NCBI GenBank assembly: GCA_963781155.1
Contig: CAWAEC010000006.1
Location: 682,001-746,000, forward strand
Direction: 5' to 3'
Length of the DNA stretch: 64,000 nucleotides
Source: PALSA-693 sp963781155
Lineage (GTDB): Bacteria; Actinomycetota; Acidimicrobiia; Acidimicrobiales; Palsa-688
Below, in pieces: positions 57,158 to 64,000 of this stretch; position 1 is the stretch's first letter; each line of letters opens with the position of its first letter. Both the position numbers and the translations under genes were made by a program. The notes under the pieces were generated by a model. The model made no database searches and was not told the origin of the DNA. It worked only from the letters and a program-made list of their open reading frames with translations.

Positions 57158-57364
57158 ATGGCAACAACCAACGAACTGACGGCTGATCTCGAGTCGCTTG
57201 TCGAGTCGTGCGACCTGGTGATCGCGGTTGACTCCCCCGACGGTGAATTGCCTGGCTACAGCTTCTCCACACCCGCCGGCGTGGTGCTTGGCAGAGCAGT
57301 TGGCCTGAGCCACGCGGTGACCTGGTTGCGCGGCTACCGAGCGGGCAGGGTGATGTGGCGCTAA
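57158..57364 (+). CDS. Small protein with WLRGYRAGR ending (1)
   Basis: A 68-residue frame from ATG 57158, with GAAGGGG upstream: NELTADLESLVESCDLVIAV, PGYSFSTPAGVVLGRAVGLS, HAVTWLRGYRAGR. Its C-terminal WLRGY segment is shared with the protein at 57584, so the two form a small family. Function unknown. The divergent neighbour is an RHH regulator. Confidence 0.55.
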   Translation: MATTNELTADLESLVESCDLVIAVDSPDGELPGYSFSTPAGVVLGRAVGLSHAVTWLRGYRAGRVMWR

Positions 57365-57583
57365 TGCTTGGGTTGGTCGACAAGGTATACCGCGCCCAAG
57401 GCCATGGACCTCCGACTCGAGGGCATCGTCAGGGCGGCCTGGCCTAGATTTCTTTGGCAGTAGAAGGGGCAGCTTTATGCATTTTACGAACTTGACGGAA
57501 CGCGCTCCGTCGCCGCTCCCGGCGGGCGGCTCTGGCGCCAGCCGGACCCCACTCTTGTGGGCTGGCCAACAGGGAGCGGTACC
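57365..57583. other. Intergenic stretch between two related small genes
   Basis: 219 bases; no gene supported. Confidence 0.35.
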
Positions 57584-57832
57584 GTGACCCGGATAACTGA
57601 GGAGATGTACGCGCTCGCGGCGGCCGTAGGCCTCCATGTCGCTTGCCAGCGAGCATCCTCGAGAGAACCGACACGTTTTCGGTTCTTCGAGCGTCCGGGG
57701 GACTTCACGTCCGGTGCGGGGTTGGGCACGGTCATCGGTCCGCGAAACGGTCTGACCTGGTTGCGCGGGTTCCAGGCGGCTCGGTCGCTCGGTTGCGGGC
57801 TGCGGCAGGCCCCAATGAGCGGCGGGGCATGA
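57584..57832 (+). CDS. Small protein with WLRGFQAARS segment (2)
   Basis: An 82-residue frame from GTG 57584 with AGGGAG upstream: RITEEMYALAAAVGLHVACQ, FRFFERPGDFTSGAGLGTVI, GLTWLRGFQAARSLG. It resembles the protein at 57158 in the end segment and general plan (a strand-rich middle, then TWLRGxxA). Unknown function. Confidence 0.5.
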   Translation: MTRITEEMYALAAAVGLHVACQRASSREPTRFRFFERPGDFTSGAGLGTVIGPRNGLTWLRGFQAARSLGCGLRQAPMSGGA

Positions 57833-58416
57833 CTCCTCAGGCGGGGGCGGCCGGTGCGGCCGAACCGCGCCGACGCCCCCGGGCGGAGTCAGGCGAGGGT
57901 GTCCGCAACCACCGAGGTGCTGACGCGGAGCGTACATCCAACTACACTGGGTGGGAATGCTTCAGTGCGGCGGGCGCCGCCGCCACACACTCGCCCTCAA
58001 GCTCCGCTTCCAGGCCCGCCATACTCGCTGCGCTGCGCTCGCTGTCGGGCCGTGATCCAATTTGTCGTCGGCACCCCGCTCTGGTACCTGCCAGCGTGGC
58101 AGCGAGAGCCCTGGGGCGTCATCCAGGTCCCTCATCTCGTTGCCCCTTTCCGTGTTGTGCCCGGGAACTGCCCAAATCCCGATCTGCGGCGTCCGTACAG
58201 GGAGATCGAAGCCGGTCGCTTTGATAGGCAGCCCGAGCAAATTCCGGGGCGTTTTACCTGCTCATGACGCACGAACCGGTTGGAGTCCTGACCTGGAGTC
58301 CAGATTGTCCGTCCCGGTCCCTTGCGGCGGTCATTCCGGCCTAGTCTTGTCCACGAGGTGTAGCACCGCCGGTTCTACTTTCCCACCCCCCGCATGTCCC
58401 GAAGGGAGACGTGTCC
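57833..58416. other. Intergenic stretch, no supported gene
   Basis: 584 bases. Frames on both strands are open but none looks like a known protein. Confidence 0.4.
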
Positions 58417-59394
58417 GTGGCCCAAACAGCCAAGAACTCTCCGTCGGGGCGGACTCCGGTCCCGCCTCGCGGCAAGAAGAAGGGCGGGAGCTCTTCGCCC
58501 CGGCCTGCCCCCGCGTCGGCAGCCAAGCGGCCGCCGACCGGCCGGCAGGCCGCGCAGCAGCGTCATCGCCGCCGCCAGCAGACCTGGATCGCCGGGGTAG
58601 CCACCGCGGTAGTGGTGGTCGTCGTCGTCGTCCTGGTGGCCGTGGGCCTCTCGTCGGGGGGAGCGAAGGCCGCGCCCAGAACGGCGGTTCCACCGGCGAC
58701 GTCACACGCGCTGCAGTCGGTGCCAGTCGCTGATCTGGTGGCGGCGTCGGCAAAGGTGTCGGACCTGTCGCCGGCAACGATATTGAATGCGAAGGCATTG
58801 ACCTCCGCCAACAAACCGCAGTTCTTGTTTATCGGGGCCGAGTTTTGCCCGATCTGCGCCACCGAGCGGTGGCCGATGGTCGTGGCGCTGTCGCAATTTG
58901 GCACGTTCACGAATCTTCAGCAGACCCGCTCCGCCGTCCGGGACGGCAACATCGCCACGTTGAGCTTCTACGGTTCGACCTACTCGAGCCCGTATCTCAC
59001 CTTCACTCCGGTTGAGACCACGACGAACGTGCCGAAAGGCAACTACTACCAGACGCTCCAGACGCCCACTGCGCAAGAGCAGGCGCTGTGGAGCTCCACG
59101 CTCGGAGGAAATCTCTCCTTCCCCTTCATCGACATCGGCGGAAAGTACATGCTCAACACGAGCCAGTTCCCCGACACGACGCTCGAAGGTCACAGCTTCA
59201 ACGACATCGCCAATTCCGTCGGTGACAACACGAACACCATCGGCGCGGACATCGATTCTTCGGCCGCATCCCTGGTCAAGTACATCTGCGGCATTACGGG
59301 CGACAAACCCGCGGCCGCCTGCAGCGCGGTAGCGAATGTCAACGCAGCCACGACCACGGGCTCCGCGTCGGGGGCCAGTTCCTCGGCGGGCTGA
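58417..59394 (+). CDS. DUF929 membrane-anchored thioredoxin-like protein
   Basis: A 325-residue protein. GTG 58417 lies eight bases after AGGGAG; GTG 58411 is the alternative. A basic cytoplasmic N-terminus (GKKKGG, RRRQQ) is followed by one membrane helix (VATAVVVVVVVVLVAVGL, about residues 62-80) and an outer domain. FLFIGAEFCPICATERWPM holds the CPIC motif of the thioredoxin fold; NLSFPFIDIGGKYML is near the cis-proline region. It is followed within two bases by a VKOR gene, so the pair should form disulfides in exported proteins. Confidence 0.87.
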   Translation: MAQTAKNSPSGRTPVPPRGKKKGGSSSPRPAPASAAKRPPTGRQAAQQRHRRRQQTWIAGVATAVVVVVVVVLVAVGLSSGGAKAAPRTAVPPATSHALQSVPVADLVAASAKVSDLSPATILNAKALTSANKPQFLFIGAEFCPICATERWPMVVALSQFGTFTNLQQTRSAVRDGNIATLSFYGSTYSSPYLTFTPVETTTNVPKGNYYQTLQTPTAQEQALWSSTLGGNLSFPFIDIGGKYMLNTSQFPDTTLEGHSFNDIANSVGDNTNTIGADIDSSAASLVKYICGITGDKPAAACSAVANVNAATTTGSASGASSSAG

Positions 59395-59396
59395 CC

Positions 59397-59915
59397 GTGG
59401 CCCTGGAAACCCAGCGCCTGGACGACGAGGAGGAGTACTACCCGCCCGAGCAGCCGCGCTGGCCCTGGATGATCGGGCTGCCCCTGTCGGTCCTTGGCTT
59501 CGGGCTGGCCGGTTATCTCACCTACGAGCACTACACGTCGTCGACGTCGCTCAGCTGCCCGGCCGGCGGGGGCATCGTCGACTGTCTCAAGGTGACAACG
59601 AGCCAGTACTCGAAGATCCAGGGGATACCGGTCTCGCTGCTCGGGCTCATCTTTTTCGCAGTCATGATCGTCCTGCAGTCACCGCCGGCCTGGAGAAGCA
59701 CGTCCCGGGCAGTACGCATGTCCAGGGTGGTGTGGTCACTGGTGGGGGTCGGCACCGCCCTGTGGCTGATCTACGCCGAGCTGTTCAAGCTGGACGCGAT
59801 CTGCCTGTGGTGTACCTCTGTGCACGTCGTGTCGCTGCTCCTGTTGGGGGTGACGGCCTTCGGCACCGCCGCCACCTCCCCCAGCTATGCGGAGCTGAGC
59901 GAAAACTCGGCCTGA
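59397..59915 (+). CDS. Vitamin K epoxide reductase (VKOR) family protein
   Basis: A 172-residue membrane protein with four hydrophobic segments. It contains the loop pair SCPAGGGIVDCLKV and the active CLWC (AICLWCTSVHVV). VKOR reoxidises a thioredoxin-like partner with quinone, taking the place of DsbB in actinobacteria. Start GTG 59397 is two bases after the DUF929 stop. Confidence 0.93.
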   Translation: MALETQRLDDEEEYYPPEQPRWPWMIGLPLSVLGFGLAGYLTYEHYTSSTSLSCPAGGGIVDCLKVTTSQYSKIQGIPVSLLGLIFFAVMIVLQSPPAWRSTSRAVRMSRVVWSLVGVGTALWLIYAELFKLDAICLWCTSVHVVSLLLLGVTAFGTAATSPSYAELSENSA

Positions 59916-60076
59916 GTGTCGGGCGGCCCAGGTGCCGATCTCGCTGCTTGCCATCGCGGCACCTGACCTCCGAACGCGTCCATCGACCCGGCCGGGTGTA
60001 CCCGGGCGCGTGTGGCCTAAGTTAAAGGCCTGAGCATCCGGCCCGGTGCCTCGGGCCGGGGACAAAGGAGAGAGCA

Positions 60077-60986
60077 GTGGGCGCATTGGACGGTCGTATT
60101 GCGGTGATCACGGGCGCAGGTCGAGGAATTGGCCGAGAACACGCGCTGCTCTTCGCTCGCGAAGGTGCGAAGGTCCTTGTCAATGACCTCGGCGGTGCCG
60201 AGGACGGATCGGGTGCCGACGCCGGTCCGGCTCACGATGTCGTGGCCGAGATCAAGGCGATGGGCGGTGAGGCAGTGGCCAACACCGACAATGTCGCCGA
60301 CTTCGATGGGGCGGAGCGGATGATCCAGCAAGCCATTGAGTCCTTCGGCGACCTGAACGTGCTCGTCAACAACGCCGGCATTCTGCGGGACCGGATGCTG
60401 GTCAACATGTCGGAGGCGGAATGGGATGACGTCATTCGCGTGCATCTCAAGGGCCACTTTGCGCCGCTGCACTTCGCGGCCGCGTACTGGCGGGATCAGA
60501 GCAAGGCCGGCCGCCAGGTGAACGCCGCCGTGGTGAATACCTCTTCGACGTCCGGTTTGTTCAACAACCCTGGGCAGTCGAACTACGGGGCTGCGAAGAC
60601 GGGGATAACCAGCCTCACGATCATCGCTCAGAAGGAACTGGACCGTTACGGCGTCCGGGTGAATGCCATCGCCCCGTCCGCCTTCACTCGCCTCATCGCG
60701 ACCATTCCCGGTCGGGATCAACCTGAGGAAATAGAGTCGGAGGCGTGGACGCCCCAGGATCCGGCGAACATCGCTCCTTTCGTCGCCTACCTGTGCACGG
60801 CCGACTGCCCGATCAAGGGCAGGGTGTTCCTGGTTCGAGCCGGAGATATCTACCTGTTCCAGCCCTTTGCGATCATCGACGAGATCCACAAGGAAGGGTC
60901 CTGGACGATCGAGGAATTCGAAGACGCAAGCCGCCCACCTGGCGGATGTGCCGTTCAGCCTCAACGACCCCTTTCGGCGCGCCTAG
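60077..60986 (+). CDS. Short-chain dehydrogenase (SDR), frameshift near the end
   Basis: From GTG 60077 (AAAGGAG upstream) it reads RIAVITGAGRGIGREHALLF (TGxxxGxG cofactor site), NVLVNNAGILRDRMLVNMSE (NNAG), and the catalytic Ser and Y-x3-K in VVNTSSTSGLFNNPGQSNYG-AAKTG. It resembles 3-hydroxyacyl-CoA dehydrogenases of the MFE-2 type. Near 60930 the frame changes: the family-like end AAHLADVPFSLNDPFRRA lies in the +1 frame and stops at 60984-60986. Otherwise the frame runs on into the next gene. One indel separates it from an intact protein of 302 residues. It heads an operon for acyl-CoA or sterol side-chain breakdown. Confidence 0.88.
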
Positions 60987-61087
60987 ACGCTGGGTCGCCG
61001 CGTGGCCGCTCGCGCCGACGGCTCGACCCGGCCCGTCCCGAGGGTCCGCTGCTAGGGTTCAAGCCGATCCGATCGAGGAGGCGTAGC

Positions 61088-61540
61088 GTGTTGGGTCGTT
61101 GGGTGTCCGATCTGGAGGAGGGCGACCTCTTGGGCCCGGTGGACCAGGTGATCACTCCCTTCCTGCTACGGGAGTATGCGCACGCGGTGGAGGACGCATC
61201 GGAGCGGTATCAGGGTCCAGCAGGCGAGGTCGGGGACGCCGTGCACGTGCCGCCCACGGTGGTGCACGCCCACAAGACCAGACTCCTGGATAGCGCCTGC
61301 CCCGAAGGTGCCGGGCCGGCGGCCCGCCTGCACTTGATATACGACGCCACCTACCATCGCCGCAGTCCGGCGTCCCGGCCCCTGCAGATAACGGGCGAAG
61401 TCATCCAGAAATACGCCCACAAAGGGCGGGAGCACCTGGTGATCGATTTCTTCGTACGCGACAAGGTGACGGGCCAGATCTACACCACTTACCGCGACAC
61501 CTCGTTGCTGAGTTTTCGCCCTGGGGGAGAGGATGGCTGA
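61088..61540 (+). CDS. MaoC-like / FAS1-like dehydratase domain protein
   Basis: A 150-residue hot-dog protein from GTG 61088, with AGGAGG six bases upstream. Features: VSDLEEGDLLGPVDQVITPF, FLLREYAHAVEDASERYQ, and VIQKYAHKGREHLVIDFFVR. It lacks the clear MaoC catalytic Asp/His pair and would pair with the MaoC subunit that follows; the two overlap by eight bases. Such heterodimers hydrate 2-enoyl-CoA. Confidence 0.83.
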   Translation: MLGRWVSDLEEGDLLGPVDQVITPFLLREYAHAVEDASERYQGPAGEVGDAVHVPPTVVHAHKTRLLDSACPEGAGPAARLHLIYDATYHRRSPASRPLQITGEVIQKYAHKGREHLVIDFFVRDKVTGQIYTTYRDTSLLSFRPGGEDG

Positions 61541-62012
61541 CCTGTGGACACCCGGACGGGAGTTGCCGCGCCTGCAGCGGACCATGACCGCTGAACGAAT
61601 GCGCTGGTACAGCGACGCCCTGGAGTTGGTGACACTGGCGGCCGACGAACTGGTCCACGCCGAGCCCAATATTCACACTGACGACGCCATCGCCCGGGCG
61701 AATGGCCTCCGTGGTCGCGTGGCAGACGGCATGATATCGACGAACTGGATTTCCACGTTACTGTCCGACGAGTTCGGCCATCATTATCTCGAAGGCGGTT
61801 CCCTCCGGACGCGTTATGTCCGTCCGATCTTCGAGGACGATCGGATCGAAGTCGTCATCCGGATCACGGGCAGGAAGCCGGCTGACGATGGTCGTGAGCT
61901 ACTGGTAGCCGATGTCTCGTGTGTGAAGTCCGATGGGGAGGTCGCCACCGCCGGCGAGGCGACGATCTCCGTCGAAACAGGCGAGGGGGAGAGCGAACAA
62001 GGAGGTCCGTAA
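61533..62012 (+). CDS. MaoC-family enoyl-CoA hydratase subunit
   Basis: A 159-residue hot-dog protein: MTAERMRWYSDALELVTLAA, NIHTDDAIARANGLRGRVAD, GMISTNWISTLLSDEFG. The segment HTDDAIARANGLRGRVADGM corresponds to the D-x4-H type hydratase region (HxDDxxAxxxGxxxxVxxGM). It overlaps the previous gene and its stop overlaps the next start (TAATG), so the genes are translationally coupled. Confidence 0.85.
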   Translation: MADLWTPGRELPRLQRTMTAERMRWYSDALELVTLAADELVHAEPNIHTDDAIARANGLRGRVADGMISTNWISTLLSDEFGHHYLEGGSLRTRYVRPIFEDDRIEVVIRITGRKPADDGRELLVADVSCVKSDGEVATAGEATISVETGEGESEQGGP

Positions 62013-63256
62013 TGACACTGGTGGGCAACGTCGGCTTCGATCTGTCGTCCGACATCGACACCTTGTTGGCTGGTCTTCGGGCCTTCGTCGACGCCGAGGT
62101 TGTCATCCGGGAGGAACGAGCCGGAACTCTGCTCTCCGATCCGCGCCGCAAGTATCGTCCTGACGGGCGTTTGAGCGACGAGGTACTGGAACTGGTCCGG
62201 GAGATCCGGATGGCGTCCGCTGCCGCGGGCTATTACGGCATGTTCGTCCCCGCTTCCATCGGGGGCGGCGGACTCGGGAGCGAGGCGCTGTACCGGGTTT
62301 GGGAGGACCTGTACCACCACTATGGCTCTCACAACTGGCTCATGTCTTGGGTCGTTGCCCATTGGGCCCGCGGCCCGAGCCACGTGCTCCAGCATGCGAC
62401 CCCTGCCGTCCGGGAGCGGGTTCTGCCTGATCTGCTGTCCGGCCAGGCATCCATGTGCTTCGGGATGTCCGAACCAGACGCGGGCTCGGACGCCAGGATG
62501 ATGAGAACCCGGGCTGTGGCCGATGGCGACGACTGGATCCTGTCGGGCAGCAAGATATGGATCACGAACGGGCCCTACGCCGAGTACGGGGTGATCTTCG
62601 CCCGCATCGACTCTGGTTCCGAGGACGGCCACCGGGGCCGGATCAGTGCCTTTCTGGTGCCGACCGACAGTCCGGGGTTTTCGGCCGAGCCGACCATCCG
62701 GATGTTCGGTGAGATCGGCAGCGACGAAGCGATCCTGCATCTGGATGAGGTCCGGGTGGGGCCGGAGATGGTCCTGGGCCAACTCGGTGACGGCTTCTCG
62801 ATCGCCATGTCGGGGGTCTCCGCTGGCCGTGTGTACAACAGTGCACGGGCGGTGGGGCTGGCCCGTTGGGCCATCGAAACGGCCACCGGGTACGTTACGC
62901 GGCGCGAGGCCTTCGGGCACCCGATCGCCGAGCATCAAGGCGTGGCCTTTCCCCTGGCTGAGTCGGCGATGGAGATTCACGCCGCTCACCTGATGGGGCT
63001 CAACTGTGCCCTCCTGCTAGACCAGGGTCGCGTGGCGACGAAAGAGCTGTCCATGGCCAAGGCCTTCTCCACCGAAGCAGCCGTCCGGGCTATCGACCGG
63101 GTCATCCAGGCGCACGGCGCCATCGGCTTCACCAACGAACTCGGTCTGGTCGAGGCTTTCCATTCCGTCCGCAAGGCGTGCGTGGCGGATGGAACGTCGG
63201 AGATTCTTCGCCGCACCATTGCCAGACGGCTGTTTGCCGGCGATCTCGACCTGTGA
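62012..63256 (+). CDS. Acyl-CoA dehydrogenase
   Basis: A 414-residue FAD enzyme from ATG 62012 with GGAGG six bases upstream. Motifs: SMCFGMSEPDAGSDARMMRT, WILSGSKIWITNGPYAEYGV, a catalytic acid in the LVEAFHSVRKACVADGTSEI region, and GTSEILRRTIARRL at the end. It oxidises acyl-CoA to 2-enoyl-CoA; with the hydratase pair and the SDR it would complete a beta-oxidation round. Specific substrate unknown. Confidence 0.93.
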   Translation: MTLVGNVGFDLSSDIDTLLAGLRAFVDAEVVIREERAGTLLSDPRRKYRPDGRLSDEVLELVREIRMASAAAGYYGMFVPASIGGGGLGSEALYRVWEDLYHHYGSHNWLMSWVVAHWARGPSHVLQHATPAVRERVLPDLLSGQASMCFGMSEPDAGSDARMMRTRAVADGDDWILSGSKIWITNGPYAEYGVIFARIDSGSEDGHRGRISAFLVPTDSPGFSAEPTIRMFGEIGSDEAILHLDEVRVGPEMVLGQLGDGFSIAMSGVSAGRVYNSARAVGLARWAIETATGYVTRREAFGHPIAEHQGVAFPLAESAMEIHAAHLMGLNCALLLDQGRVATKELSMAKAFSTEAAVRAIDRVIQAHGAIGFTNELGLVEAFHSVRKACVADGTSEILRRTIARRLFAGDLDL

Positions 63257-63270
63257 GCTGAGCCCAGGGC

Positions 63271-64000
63271 TCAGGCCAGACCGGACTTGACCCTCTCCGT
63301 CTCCAAGTCGCTGCGGACCATCTGCTCGAGGAGGTTGGGGAACTCCGTTTTCGGTTCCCAACCCAGGATGTCCCGGGCCCTGGCAGCATCGCCGGCCAAC
63401 CGGTCCACCTCTGCGGGGCGCAAGAAGCGATCGTCTGTCCTGACGTATGGTCCCCAGTTGTCCACGCCGATCACCTGGAAGGCCAGATCCAGTACCTCGC
63501 GAATCGTCCACGTCGTCCCAGTGGCAATGACGTAGTCGCCCGGCTCGTCCTGCTGCAGCATCCGCCACATGGCGTCGACATAGTCACCGGCGAAGCCGAA
63601 GTCTCGGGACGAGTCGAGGTTGCCGAGCGTCACCGTATCCTGGAGACCGAGCGAGATGCGCGCCACCGCATTGCTGATTTTCCGCTCGACGAACTCGAGG
63701 CCCCGGCGTGGGCTGGTGTGATTGAACAAGATGCCGTTAGAGGCGTGAATCCCGTAGGACTCCCGGTAGTTGAGCGTTGTGTAGTAGCCGAAGACTTTGG
63801 CGGTCCCGTACGGCGAGCGCGGATGGAATGGCGTGCTCTCGCGTTGAGGCGACTCGTGCACCTTGCCAAACATCTCCGAGGTGGCGGCCTGATAGAACCT
63901 GATGGGGTTGTTCGGGCCGCCGACGATACGGATGGCTTCGAGCACCCGGAGGACGCCCGACCCGGTGACATCAGCGGTGAGCTCGGGTTGGCTGAATGAC
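63271..64000 (-). CDS. gmd: GDP-mannose 4,6-dehydratase, N-terminus off right edge
   Basis: The minus strand reads from the window edge through ELTADVTGSGVLRVLEAIRI, FYQAATSEMFGKVHESPQRE (Ser/Thr and Glu of the active site), SPYGTAKVFGYYTTLNYRES (Y-x3-K), FNHTSPRRGLEFVERKISNA and the C-terminal VRTDDRFLRPAEVDRLAGDA to the stop at 63271. It converts GDP-mannose to GDP-4-keto-6-deoxymannose, the precursor of fucose and related sugars. About 100 N-terminal residues with the Rossmann glycine motif are outside the window. The sole neighbour in view is the acyl-CoA dehydrogenase, on the other strand. Confidence 0.95.
   Translation of the reverse strand, partial: SFSQPELTADVTGSGVLRVLEAIRIVGGPNNPIRFYQAATSEMFGKVHESPQRESTPFHPRSPYGTAKVFGYYTTLNYRESYGIHASNGILFNHTSPRRGLEFVERKISNAVARISLGLQDTVTLGNLDSSRDFGFAGDYVDAMWRMLQQDEPGDYVIATGTTWTIREVLDLAFQVIGVDNWGPYVRTDDRFLRPAEVDRLAGDAARARDILGWEPKTEFPNLLEQMVRSDLETERVKSGLA

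Overview
The window is high-GC DNA (strong G/C in third codon positions, many GTG starts, GGAGG-type ribosome sites) from an actinomycete. The gene repertoire (GAF-ANTAR regulators, Tim44-like zinc-ribbon proteins, DUF929 plus VKOR, MurJ, ClpC, an SDR/hot-dog/acyl-CoA dehydrogenase operon) fits Acidimicrobiia or a near relative; that placement is an inference. No rRNA, intact tRNA, CRISPR array or replication origin is visible.

Layout. 1-16.5 kb is accessory and eroded: a restriction-modification remnant, two tandem Tim44-like paralogues, IS1380, IS256 and IS110 sequences, a PIN-domain gene broken by IS110, frameshifted NTF2-like, HTH and FkbM genes, and a few live genes (a sigma-70 factor, an anti-sigma antagonist, a glycosyltransferase, small proteins). 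17.5-24 kb holds clpC, a short inverted-repeat element, a second IS110 copy and two GAF-ANTAR regulators. 24.3-28.4 kb is a compact set: DUF169 protein, a radical SAM protein with a CCSEP tail, an ATP-grasp enzyme and an NfuA-type iron-sulfur protein. 28.8-32.9 kb has a broken SagB-type oxidoreductase, a DsrE-like gene with an in-frame TGA that may encode selenocysteine, a degenerate ferredoxin and moaA. 33.5-36.6 kb is a thiamin operon (TPP riboswitch, thiO-thiS-thiG-thiD, truncated cytX). 37.1-40.1 kb looks like an old integration scar: hicAB with a frameshift, a tRNA-Ile 3' half, an IS1182 remnant and a broken integrase.

40.3-64 kb is mostly intact: a branched-chain-type solute-binding lipoprotein, a 1682-residue secreted protein with a ricin-type lectin end, murJ, a DUF1269 protein, fumarase, a thioredoxin-fold protein, a TMEM175-like channel, a DUF2252 gene with two frameshifts, small proteins including a ribbon-helix-helix regulator with its own operator, a DUF929/VKOR disulfide pair, an SDR-dehydratase-MaoC-acyl-CoA dehydrogenase operon, and the 3' part of gmd running off the right edge.

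Two themes stand out. Redox and iron-sulfur chemistry is concentrated at 24-33 kb, with a good candidate selenocysteine codon. Single-base frameshifts are unusually frequent, in otherwise well-conserved genes as well as in obvious junk, so uncorrected indels in the assembly must be weighed against real gene decay.
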